From NCBI GenBank assembly GCA_026990385.1, contig JALXDL010000008.1:1-64000 (forward strand): DNA of 64,000 bases, in the 5' to 3' direction. The stretch comes from DRKI01 sp011051875. Its GTDB lineage: Bacteria; Desulfobacterota; Desulfobulbia; Desulfobulbales; Desulfobulbaceae. Positions within the stretch are counted from its first letter, which is position 1. Each line of letters opens with the position of its first letter. The position numbers and the translations under genes are program-made. Positions 7,721 through 18,174 of the stretch are shown one piece after another. The notes beneath the pieces are model-generated. The model ran no database searches. It was not told the DNA's origin and saw only the letters and a list, made by a program, of their open reading frames with translations.

Positions 7721-9439
7721 ATGAAATTCAACAGACCACTACTGGCATCCTGCCTCGCCATCCTGCTGCTCCTCACCATTGCAGGGTGCGGGAACAAGAA
7801 GCAGACCCGGGCCACGGAGGAGAAAGCCGCGCCTGCAACACTTGAAGAACAGGTACAGGCACGGCAGGCCCAAAAGCCGGTTCAGCTCCCGGTCCGTTAC
7901 CGGAAGCCCACCTTTATCGCTCCGGATGAAAATGCGGAATCCTCCGTGGCAGAAAACGCCGACGAGTACGTCCTCAAGGTCGGCGCCAATATCAGCTCCA
8001 CCAGGGGCCCTCAGCCGCTGTGGGATATCCTGAAGCGGCTGGCCAGGCTCAAGGGGATGAGCGTGAGCTGGGCCAGTGACGTGGACCAGAACGTGCTGGT
8101 GGATGTGAACATCAGCGCTGATGACGACTTCTTCAAGGCCATCGACAACCTGCTGCGCCAGGTGGACTACTTCCACGAGATGCAGGGCAACACCATTGTC
8201 GTCAAGTACAAGGAGACCAAGAAGTTCTACATCTCGGTTCCCTACATGAAGGGCTCCTACACCACCACGGTCGGCGGCAACTACCTGACCAACAGGGATG
8301 CCGCCAACGGCACCGAGGGTACGGTCAAGATAACCAGCGACGACAATGCCTTCGACGTGTGGGAAAACATCCAGACCAACCTGGATACCATCATGGAGCA
8401 GTGGGCGACCCGTGAGACCACCCCCGCAACCGAGACAACCGGCAGCGAACCATCCGGCGGCACCCAGGGGGACACCCAGGCCACCGAGGCCATCCCTCAG
8501 GCCACCCGGCGCATCGCCCAGGGCCAGGCCTACTACACCATCGACCGGTCCATCGGCCTGATCACGGTGACCGCGCCCCGGCCCCTGCTCAAGAAGATCG
8601 ACTATTATCTCAGCAACCTGAAAAAGGAACTCTACCGCCAGGTGATGATCGAGGCCAAGATCATCGAAGTCTATCTCCAGGACAACTCCAAGATCGGGCT
8701 CGACTGGAGTTCGGTGCTGAAAAACTTCAACATCAGCGGCACGGTCACTTTCGGAGGACTGGGCGGCCAGGTCTATCCGACCCAGAAGAAATCGCTCTGG
8801 CCGGATGACACCACCTTCAAGGCGAGTGAAGACAATGATGTCATACCTTTTGTCAGCACCGTGGCTCTTGCCCCGGCCAATTTCAGCGTCATGCTCAATG
8901 CCCTCAACGAGCAGGGCGACGCCCATGTCCTCTCCAACCCCAAGATCACGGTGCTCAACGGCCAGCCCGCCATCATCAGTGTAGGCAAGGACATCGCCTA
9001 CATCAAGACCGTGACCAAGAATATCGACTCAGGCACCAACAACAGCTCCTCCATCACCTACACCGCCGAGGTCGATAACGTGGTCGAGGGCATCGCACTC
9101 GGCGTGATGGCCTCCATCATTGACGACAACTCGGTCATTCTTCACCTGACGCCGGTGACCACCGACCTGCTCGACGACAAGATCGAATACCGCCAGTTCG
9201 GGGACGGCCTGGAAGTGGGCCTGCCCCGGGTCGGGATCCGCGAGATGTCAACCATGGTGGAGGTGAACAATGGCGAGATGCTGATCATCGGCGGACTCAT
9301 AGACAAGGTGGAGGGCAAGCAGGGTAAGTTCGCACCCATTGTCGGTGACATTCCTCTCCTCAAGTATCTCTTCGGCTACGAAGAAAAACGGATGGAGAAA
9401 CGTGAGCTGGTCATCCTGCTTACCCCGAAGATCATCTAG
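7721..9439 (+). CDS. Secretin lipoprotein of the pilus system (MshL/PilQ-like)
   Basis: Outer-membrane secretin through which the pilus exits. The 572-residue product has a lipoprotein signal (LLLLTIAGCG, Cys23), a short N-domain (about 85-160) and a Thr/Glu/Gly-rich linker about residues 228-260. The secretin domain contains HVLSNPKITVLNGQPAIISVG and VEVNNGEMLIIGGLIDK, the conserved secretin signature. It lacks AMIN and the full PilQ N-terminus, which the preceding gene supplies. Lipidation and domain order resemble MshL or PilN-type secretins more than classical PilQ. Confidence 0.92.
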   Translation: MKFNRPLLASCLAILLLLTIAGCGNKKQTRATEEKAAPATLEEQVQARQAQKPVQLPVRYRKPTFIAPDENAESSVAENADEYVLKVGANISSTRGPQPLWDILKRLARLKGMSVSWASDVDQNVLVDVNISADDDFFKAIDNLLRQVDYFHEMQGNTIVVKYKETKKFYISVPYMKGSYTTTVGGNYLTNRDAANGTEGTVKITSDDNAFDVWENIQTNLDTIMEQWATRETTPATETTGSEPSGGTQGDTQATEAIPQATRRIAQGQAYYTIDRSIGLITVTAPRPLLKKIDYYLSNLKKELYRQVMIEAKIIEVYLQDNSKIGLDWSSVLKNFNISGTVTFGGLGGQVYPTQKKSLWPDDTTFKASEDNDVIPFVSTVALAPANFSVMLNALNEQGDAHVLSNPKITVLNGQPAIISVGKDIAYIKTVTKNIDSGTNNSSSITYTAEVDNVVEGIALGVMASIIDDNSVILHLTPVTTDLLDDKIEYRQFGDGLEVGLPRVGIREMSTMVEVNNGEMLIIGGLIDKVEGKQGKFAPIVGDIPLLKYLFGYEEKRMEKRELVILLTPKII

Positions 9440-9490
9440 TTCCTACTCATGAAAGATTCAGGACATCCCGTCAGAACAGGAGAAAAAAGA

Positions 9491-10525
9491 ATGAAGTACT
9501 GTCGCTACCTGCTTATTGGAGTACTGGCGCTTGTTGTCAGCGGCTGCGGGCAGACCGTCAAGGAGTCGCTCAAGCAGCCGGTGGTGAAAAAGAGCACCGC
9601 AGGGGCGGACAAGACCGTGGTCATCCTGCCCTTTGCCGACTACTCCTATGCTGACGATCTGGAGACCGCCTTCCGCCGCAGCCTGCTGATAAACGAGAAC
9701 CTGACCGATCAACTGGTCAGCAACTCCTTCCACCTGCCGGTCCAGGAAGACGTCTTCATGTACCTGGTCAACCAGAAGATCATCAAGATCGTCGGATACG
9801 AGAAGACCAACACCGCCATCCTGGAAGACGAGATCGCCAGCGGTGACTGGTCCGTGGCCATGCAGGAGGAGCTGCAGCACTATGTCGAGCTGGGTAAAAA
9901 GCGCAGTCGCAATGACAAGGACGTACTGGAGAGCCCCGGCACACACGGCCTGACACAGCAGGAGATCGTCAAGATCGGCCGTCACTTCGGCGCCGACTAC
10001 ATCCTCCGTGGCCGGATCATCGAGTACAAGACACGCCAGGATCCCTCCTGGGCGCCATGGAAGAAGGGCGTTCTCTCCTTTGTCTCCGGTGCCTCCAGCC
10101 GGATCGCCTTTGGCACGGCAAGTGCCGATACATACGACAAGTGGGGCAACATGGTGGCTGGCGCCGCCTGGGGCGGCCTGATCGGCAGCGGCGTCCACTG
10201 GCCCTATGATCCGGGCAAGGCTGACCAGACGATCTTCGGTGTCTCCGGCGGTCGTACCGGCAATACCCTGGTCTGGGGCGCGGTCGGCAGCGGACTCGGC
10301 AGGCTTGCCCAGAAGAGCGGCCGGATCCCCCAGGCCGTGGTCCAGCTCCGGATCTGGGTCCAGGACGCCTACACCGGCGAGGTGGTATGGACCAACCGGG
10401 TGGATGTCAAGGTTTCCCCGGAATCCGTCCTGGCCGACCAGCAGTATGACGCCCTGTTCGAGGCGGCCACGGAAAAGGCCGTGGACACCCTGGTCCAGAA
10501 TTTCGTCAGCCAGGCCATGCTCTGA
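9491..10525 (+). CDS. CsgG-like outer-membrane lipoprotein
   Basis: About 344 residues starting MKYCRYLLIG with lipobox VVSGC (Cys19); the start has a GGAGAAAAAAG ribosome site. The segment TVVILPFADYSYADDLETAF, the motif GADYILRGRIIEYK and the C-terminal VVQLRIWVQDAYTGEVVWTNR with following helix are the layout of CsgG/LpoB-like lipoproteins. A Gly-rich insert of about 90 residues (GNMVAGAAWGGLIGSG and GVSGGRTGNTLVWGAVGSGLG) lies between them. Last gene of the pilus operon, followed by a strong terminator. A role in secretin assembly or as an extra outer-membrane ring is inference; family identity is moderate. Confidence 0.65.
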   Translation: MKYCRYLLIGVLALVVSGCGQTVKESLKQPVVKKSTAGADKTVVILPFADYSYADDLETAFRRSLLINENLTDQLVSNSFHLPVQEDVFMYLVNQKIIKIVGYEKTNTAILEDEIASGDWSVAMQEELQHYVELGKKRSRNDKDVLESPGTHGLTQQEIVKIGRHFGADYILRGRIIEYKTRQDPSWAPWKKGVLSFVSGASSRIAFGTASADTYDKWGNMVAGAAWGGLIGSGVHWPYDPGKADQTIFGVSGGRTGNTLVWGAVGSGLGRLAQKSGRIPQAVVQLRIWVQDAYTGEVVWTNRVDVKVSPESVLADQQYDALFEAATEKAVDTLVQNFVSQAML

Positions 10526-10559
10526 TCGCCTTCCGGCGCAATCCCTGCCTCAAACAGCA

Positions 10560-10599
10560 AAGGGCCGGTCACACCCGTGTGTGACCGGCCCTTCTTTTT
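10560..10599 (+). terminator. Strong rho-independent terminator after the pilus operon
   Basis: Perfect 15-bp stem (AAGGGCCGGTCACAC with its complement) around a 4-base CCGT loop, followed by CTTTTT. It lies 35 bases after the lipoprotein stop and 23 bases before the end of the convergent secB gene. On the minus strand it lacks a comparable U-tract, so it chiefly stops the plus-strand operon. Confidence 0.92.
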
Positions 10600-10621
10600 C
10601 CGTCCTGCCTGAATCGACCGG

Positions 10622-11086
10622 TCAGGAGTCCTTTTTCTCCTGCTGGGCATTTTCGTAGAGCGCGACAAAGTTGATCGGCTCCATGAGAAAAGGCATGAAC
10701 CCTCCATCCACCGAGACCTGGCTCACAATCTGCCGGGTGAAGGGAAAAAGCATGAGCGGGCAGTCCACGGCCAGGACCCGCTGGATGTGCTCGCCCGGGA
10801 TGTTCTTCAGCAGGAACACTGCTCCGTGTTCGATCTCGACCACGAACATCACCGTGTCGTCGGCATTCCTGTCCATGACCTTGGCGGTTATGGTGATGGT
10901 CACCTCCCAGTGGTCATCATCCATCTTCCGGTTATTGAGCTGCAGATTGAAATCCACCTTGGGCTCCTGGTTACGGACCAGGAAAATCTGCGGCGCATTG
11001 GGGCTTTCAAAGGAAAGATCCTTGATGTACATCTTCTGCATCCTGAATACCGGCAGTTCGGCCTGCTGTGCGTTCTGTTCACTCAT
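10622..11086 (-). CDS. secB: Protein-export chaperone SecB
   Basis: Cytosolic tetrameric chaperone that holds preproteins unfolded and delivers them to SecA. The 154-residue product aligns over its length with SecB: FRMQKMYIKDLSFESPNAP near the N-terminus, the EVTITITAKV core strand, CPLMLFPFTRQIVSQVSVDGGF and the FMPFLMEPINFVALYEN C-terminus. It stands alone, convergent with the pilus operon and 248 bases downstream of uvrA. Confidence 0.95.
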   Translation of the reverse strand: MSEQNAQQAELPVFRMQKMYIKDLSFESPNAPQIFLVRNQEPKVDFNLQLNNRKMDDDHWEVTITITAKVMDRNADDTVMFVVEIEHGAVFLLKNIPGEHIQRVLAVDCPLMLFPFTRQIVSQVSVDGGFMPFLMEPINFVALYENAQQEKKDS

Positions 11087-11334
11087 CTCTTCTTCCTCTG
11101 CATATCAGCGGTTGGGATTAACTGAGCGCCGAGCCCTGCAACCGGCGGGTTTGCCGGCGAGCCGGGGCATAAGTGGCGCTGAATATGAAAAAATATCGCT
11201 CGGCCGGAAAAAAGCCGGTAAGACGTCCCGGCACCGACGCCCGGATTCAACCCGGCTGCGGAGTTCCTCGGCTCACAGGACAATCTATTTATCGTACCAT
11301 GGAACCGTTGCAACTCTCAAGGTCGCTATTTTTC
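11087..11334. other. Gap between uvrA and secB
   Basis: 248 bases without a gene between two minus-strand genes. It holds a small GC hairpin near 11140-11162 (CCGGC with GCCGG) and presumably the secB promoter. No strong terminator with a U-tract was seen after uvrA. Confidence 0.4.
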
Positions 11335-14169
<2,835 letters not shown>

Positions 14170-14173
14170 GAAC

Positions 14174-14599
14174 TTACGTCCCCCGGACCACGTAGCGGGC
14201 ATGGTCATCCTTGATACAGCGGTCCATGATCACCACCAGGCCGGCCTTCCCGGCCAGCCGCGCGGCCTCCTCGCTGACGATCCCCTCCTGCATCCAGACG
14301 ACCCGGGCGCCGATGGCGATGGCGTCGCGGACAACCTCCACCACCCGGTCGGCGCGGCGGAAGATATCCACCACGTCAACCCGCTCCGGGATGGCCCGCA
14401 GGTCGGGATAACAGGGCTCTCCCAGGATCTCGTCCTGACCGGGATTGACCGGGATGATCCGGAAGCCGGCCTCCTGCAGGTAGCGGGCCACCTGGTGACT
14501 CGGCCGCCGGGGCTTCGGGGACAGGCCGACCACGGCAATGGGCCCGATCCGGGCAAAAATCTGACGGATGGTTGCCACCGGGGCCAGCCGCACAATCAT
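14174..14599 (-). CDS. CoA-binding domain protein (YccU-like)
   Basis: Small cytosolic protein of about 141 residues consisting of one Rossmann-type CoA-binding domain: IAVVGLSPKPRRPSHQVARYL, IIPVNPGQDEILGEPCYPDL, VDVVDIFRRAD and VVWMQEGIVSEEAARLA are the family's motifs. Its substrate is unknown in this family. The frame is open to an ATG at 14647, but the ATG at 14599 has an AAAGGAG ribosome site 9 bases upstream and is preferred. It lies immediately upstream of uvrA. Confidence 0.85.
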   Translation of the reverse strand: MIVRLAPVATIRQIFARIGPIAVVGLSPKPRRPSHQVARYLQEAGFRIIPVNPGQDEILGEPCYPDLRAIPERVDVVDIFRRADRVVEVVRDAIAIGARVVWMQEGIVSEEAARLAGKAGLVVIMDRCIKDDHARYVVRGT

Positions 14600-14681
14600 G
14601 GAAGAGAGCTCCTTTTCCTGCGGGTTGACAAAATCATTTACCGCCATATGGTGGTGTGGTAGACTGCGATATTGTTATCCG

Positions 14682-14763
14682 GATTGAGTGTTTCGCCCGT
14701 CTGCAAACAGAAAAATACTTATAATTATTAACGGCTTCCTTTTTACAGCGTTGCGGATGAGAG
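14682..14763. repeat. Intergenic inverted-repeat element, family 1, copy B
   Basis: Shoulder TTGAGTGTTTCGCCC, left arm CGTCTGCAAACAG, AT-rich core TACTTATAATTATTAACGGC, then CTTCCTTTTTACAGCG and right arm TTGCGGATG. It aligns over its full length with copies A (4288) and C (17884), but its arms are imperfect. It ends 24 bases before the MITE. Confidence 0.7.
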
Positions 14764-14787
14764 AAACCTTCCGGGATTGTATTCATA

Positions 14788-15031
14788 CCTGAATCCTGCA
14801 ATTGGCAATTTTGCCGGAGATGCGAGGCATCAAGGGTGCAGACGTATACGAATACTTCAAACCCTTGATAACGAAGCAGATTCGGTAAAATTGCCAATCC
14901 CGAAGGGCGAGAAAATGAAGAAAAAGATCCTTCACACGGTCAGTGAGTCGAAAAGAACGATTATGTTCGTATAATTCGCTGATATGGCAAAAGAAAATTT
15001 TTTTCTTCATTTTCAAAGTGCAGGATTTAGG
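14788..15031 (+). mobile_element. 244-bp MITE, copy 1, with 5-bp target duplication TCATA
   Basis: Begins CCTGAATCCTGCA and ends TGCAGGATTTAGG, terminal inverted repeats of 13 bp with one mismatch. Flanked by TCATA at 14783-14787 and again at 15032-15036, the mark of transposition. About 93% identical to copy 2 at 41556-41799 (16 differences by eye, nearly all transitions), same length. Inside are two large palindromes: ATTGGCAATTTTGCC pairing with GGTAAAATTGCCAAT, enclosing ATCAAGGG/CCCTTGAT, and AAAATGAAGAAAAA pairing with TTTTTCTTCATTTT. No transposase is encoded, so it is non-autonomous. Confidence 0.9.
14948..14975 (+). promoter_or_regulatory. Possible outward promoter inside MITE copy 1
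   Basis: TCGAAA (14948-14953), 16 bases, then a perfect TATAAT (14970-14975), pointing toward glyQ whose start is 158 bases further on. TATAAT is conserved in the second MITE copy although bases around it differ. The -35 box matches only 4 of 6 positions, so this is a suggestion. Confidence 0.35.
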
Positions 15032-15132
15032 TCATAAAGGTCAGGGCCGGGACAGGACCCTGATCCCGGACCGGCGGCACCGGGAACCCGGTTCCACCGC
15101 TACAATTACCACGGAATACGCTTTTTGCTACC

Positions 15133-16014
<882 letters not shown>

Positions 16015-16030
16015 AAACAGGACAAAAAAA

Positions 16031-16128
16031 TGGCGGAAGTGCATGGGAATCGAACCCACCTGCCAGGCTGTTCACCCGGCACACCGGATTTGAAGTCCGG
16101 GAGGGCCACCAGTGCCCTTTCCACTTCC
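16031..16128 (-). tRNA. selC: tRNA-Sec (anticodon TCA)
   Basis: Reverse strand reads GGAAGTGG...CACTTCC plus GCCA, an acceptor stem closing with encoded CCA. The anticodon arm is CCGGACTTCAAATCCGG with anticodon TCA flanked as in selenocysteine tRNAs (CTTCAAA). There is a long extra arm (TGCCGGG...CCTGGCA) and a T arm GGGTTCGATTCCC. At 98 bases with CCA it has the long variable arm and size of a bacterial selenocysteine tRNA. It implies that the cell reads UGA as Sec. No SelA/SelB/SelD gene or obvious in-frame-UGA gene was found in this window. Confidence 0.93.
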
Positions 16129-16296
16129 GCGCCACAGGGAACTATTTAATATCTATTGACCTGAAAAACAACTTTTTATTATAATAATCACCCACAGGAA
16201 AGGGAAGTCTCACGGGCTGCACCAGCGGCAGGACCTGCCCTTTCCTGCTCTGCAAGCCAACCACTCAGGAGAGGATGTTTCCGTCCCGGACTTTCC

Positions 16297-16593
16297 ATGG
16301 AATGTAAAAAACTGGTACGCCTTATCAAGGAATGGTATCTCTGCGTCAAGCAGGAGACCATGGCGCCTGTCCGCATGATGCAGTTTGTCGACAAGCATAC
16401 CAGAAACTGCGAAATCTGCCGGCAGGACCCTGATCTGCCCGAGGAGATCGAGAAGATCAGGGAATTTGTGGTGCCCGAATCCAAAATCCCCAAGGCGGTT
16501 CGGGTCCAGGAGGAAAAGACCACCCCGGAAATCTCCCCGGAAGAGGCCAACGAGCTGGAACACGAGGTCGACAACGATCACGACCTGCACTGA
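16297..16593 (+). CDS. Small Cys-containing conserved-looking protein, function unknown
   Basis: 98 residues beginning MECKKLVRLIKEWYLCVKQ, with Cys at about positions 3, 16, 37 and 40 (CEIC), the last two forming a CxxC in NCEICRQDPDLPEEI. The second half is acidic and charged (VQEEKTTPEISPEEANELEHEVDNDHDLH when read through) and probably disordered. No signal peptide or membrane segment. I do not recognise the family. The paired Cys could bind metal or be redox active. It lies between the tRNA-Sec gene and an MFS transporter; coding is supported by codon pattern and an ordered N-terminal half. Confidence 0.6.
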   Translation: MECKKLVRLIKEWYLCVKQETMAPVRMMQFVDKHTRNCEICRQDPDLPEEIEKIREFVVPESKIPKAVRVQEEKTTPEISPEEANELEHEVDNDHDLH

Positions 16594-16673
16594 GCCGCCG
16601 ACATCGGCCGCCCGGAGGAATCCCTTTTCCCGACACGTTCTTTTCCCCCCTGCCCCTCTACCAGGCCAGCCTC

Positions 16674-17858
16674 TTGCCCAGCTCCAGACCGCCACACAAG
16701 CAGGCCCTGACCTCTCTGTTCCTGCTGGCCGCCAGCTTCTATCTCAACTTTTTCTCGCGCATCGTCTTTGCCCCCCTGCTACCGGCCATGGAACAGGATC
16801 TCGGTCTTTCGCACGGCCAGGCCGGCTCGTTCTTCCTCATCCTGAGCTGCGGCTACTTTGTCGCCCTGGCGGGTTCCGGCTTCCTCTCTTCGTCCCTGGG
16901 CCACAAGCAGACCATCCTCCTGTCCATGCTGGCCATCGCAGGCTCCCTCCTGCTGATGGCGGCAGCACCATCCCTTATTCTGCTCAAAGCGGGTATTGCC
17001 ATGCTCGGCATGGCGGCCGGGATCTATCTGCCCTCGGGCATTGCAACCATATCGGAACTCTTTGCCCCGGCCAGCTGGGGTCGGGCCTACGGGGTGCACG
17101 AACTGGCCCCCAACCTGGCCTTTCTCACCGCGCCACTGCTCACTGCCCTGCTGCTGCCCGCTCTTCCATGGCAACTCATCCTCCTGGTGCCTGCCGCGGC
17201 CATCCTTGTCTCGGCCCTGTTCTATGGCCTCTTCGGCCAGGGCGCCCGCATGCGCGGTGCGCCGCCCAACCTGGCCCACTGCCGGCAGCTTCTCCGGCTG
17301 CCCTCGTTCTGGCTGATGGTGCTCCTCTTCTCCATGGGAATCGCCGGGACACTGGGCGTGTACAGTGTCCTGCCGACCTTCCTGGTCTCGGTACATCACC
17401 TGTCCGGGCAGGCCGCCGGCGTCCTGGTCGGCCTCTCCAGGACATCAACCCTGATCTCCGCCCTTTTCGGCGGCTGGCTCGCCGACCGCTTTGGCAACCG
17501 CCGCACCATGACAGCGGTCCTCCTGCTCACCGGTGTATCCACGGTGCTGCTCGGCCTTGCCCCGGCCACCTCTGTCCGGCTCTGGGTCTGGCTTCAGCCA
17601 TTGCTGGCGGTCTGCTTCTTTCCCGCCGCATTTGCCCTGCTGGCCAGGATCGGTCCTCCCTTAATCCGCAACGTCGTGGTCTCGTTGACCGTTCCGGCGG
17701 CCTTTGTCATCGGCGGCGGCGTGATCCCCGCCCTGGTCACCCGCTTGGCCGACCGGGGGGAGTTTGGCCGGGGACTGGTCCTTACCGGCCTCTTCATCGG
17801 ATGCGGCGCACTGCTGGTGCACCTGGTGCGGGAACGGACGCCCCAGGCCGGCCCCTGA
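16674..17858 (+). CDS. MFS transporter
   Basis: About 394 residues with roughly 12 hydrophobic segments in two halves. The first half has the loop GFLSSSLGHKQTILLSM and the second GGWLADRFGNRRTMTAVLLL, the repeated GxLxDRxGxRR loop of the major facilitator superfamily. Cytoplasmic-membrane secondary transporter; the substrate cannot be told from sequence. The frame opens at a TTG (16674), followed by the polar PSSRPPHKQ before the first membrane segment; the exact start is uncertain. Followed by a repeat-containing gap before nhaA. Confidence 0.85.
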   Translation: MPSSRPPHKQALTSLFLLAASFYLNFFSRIVFAPLLPAMEQDLGLSHGQAGSFFLILSCGYFVALAGSGFLSSSLGHKQTILLSMLAIAGSLLLMAAAPSLILLKAGIAMLGMAAGIYLPSGIATISELFAPASWGRAYGVHELAPNLAFLTAPLLTALLLPALPWQLILLVPAAAILVSALFYGLFGQGARMRGAPPNLAHCRQLLRLPSFWLMVLLFSMGIAGTLGVYSVLPTFLVSVHHLSGQAAGVLVGLSRTSTLISALFGGWLADRFGNRRTMTAVLLLTGVSTVLLGLAPATSVRLWVWLQPLLAVCFFPAAFALLARIGPPLIRNVVVSLTVPAAFVIGGGVIPALVTRLADRGEFGRGLVLTGLFIGCGALLVHLVRERTPQAGP

Positions 17859-18174
17859 GACTGTCTGCAAACACATTCTGACCCGAATCGGGTGTTTCAC
17901 CCATCTGCAACAGGAAAAACAGTCTCTGATTATAACGACTTTTCTTGTTCAAGCGGTACAGATGGGAGTAAGCCCCCGGTTCAACGCGGCCCGGATGTAA
18001 ACGCACAGGGCAGGGCATATCTGTGCGCGTGCCACCGTTCGCAGGTAGGCGAAGTACAGCGGAAATCCCGCGCCATGCCCCTGGTCCCTTACGGAAATCT
18101 TCGTTTGCCATTGCCATGGCAACCCGGTATATTGGAAAAATTCACATCCATTCCAGCGCCTGTGTCCGCCAACC
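17859..18174. other. Gap between the MFS gene and nhaA
   Basis: 316 bases with no gene. It contains family-1 repeat copy C (17884-17968). The remainder is GC-rich with an ATGGCAACCCGGTATATTGG tract near 18115-18134 that may hold the nhaA promoter, though no clear -35/-10 pair was identified. Confidence 0.5.
17884..17968. repeat. Intergenic inverted-repeat element, family 1, copy C
   Basis: Shoulder TCGGGTGTTTCA, left arm CCCATCTGCAA, core CTGATTATAACGACTTTTCT, then TGTTCAAGCG and right arm GTACAGATGGGAG. It shares shoulder, core and both arms with copies at 4288 and 14682. Arms pair as CCCATCTG with CAGATGGG. Confidence 0.75.

Larger units (their letters stand above)
14600..15132. other. Mobile-element-filled gap between the CoA-binding gene and glyQ
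   Basis: 533 bases between divergent genes with no protein gene. It contains a family-1 repeat (14682-14763), then 24 bases later a 244-bp MITE (14788-15031) with its target duplication, then about 100 bases leading into glyQ. Open frames inside the MITE recur in the second copy only because the element is repeated. Confidence 0.75.

Noticed and set aside
14783..15016. Open frame of 77 codons inside MITE copy 1
   Set aside because: Frame comes from the palindromic element itself; substitutions between copies do not preserve a protein.
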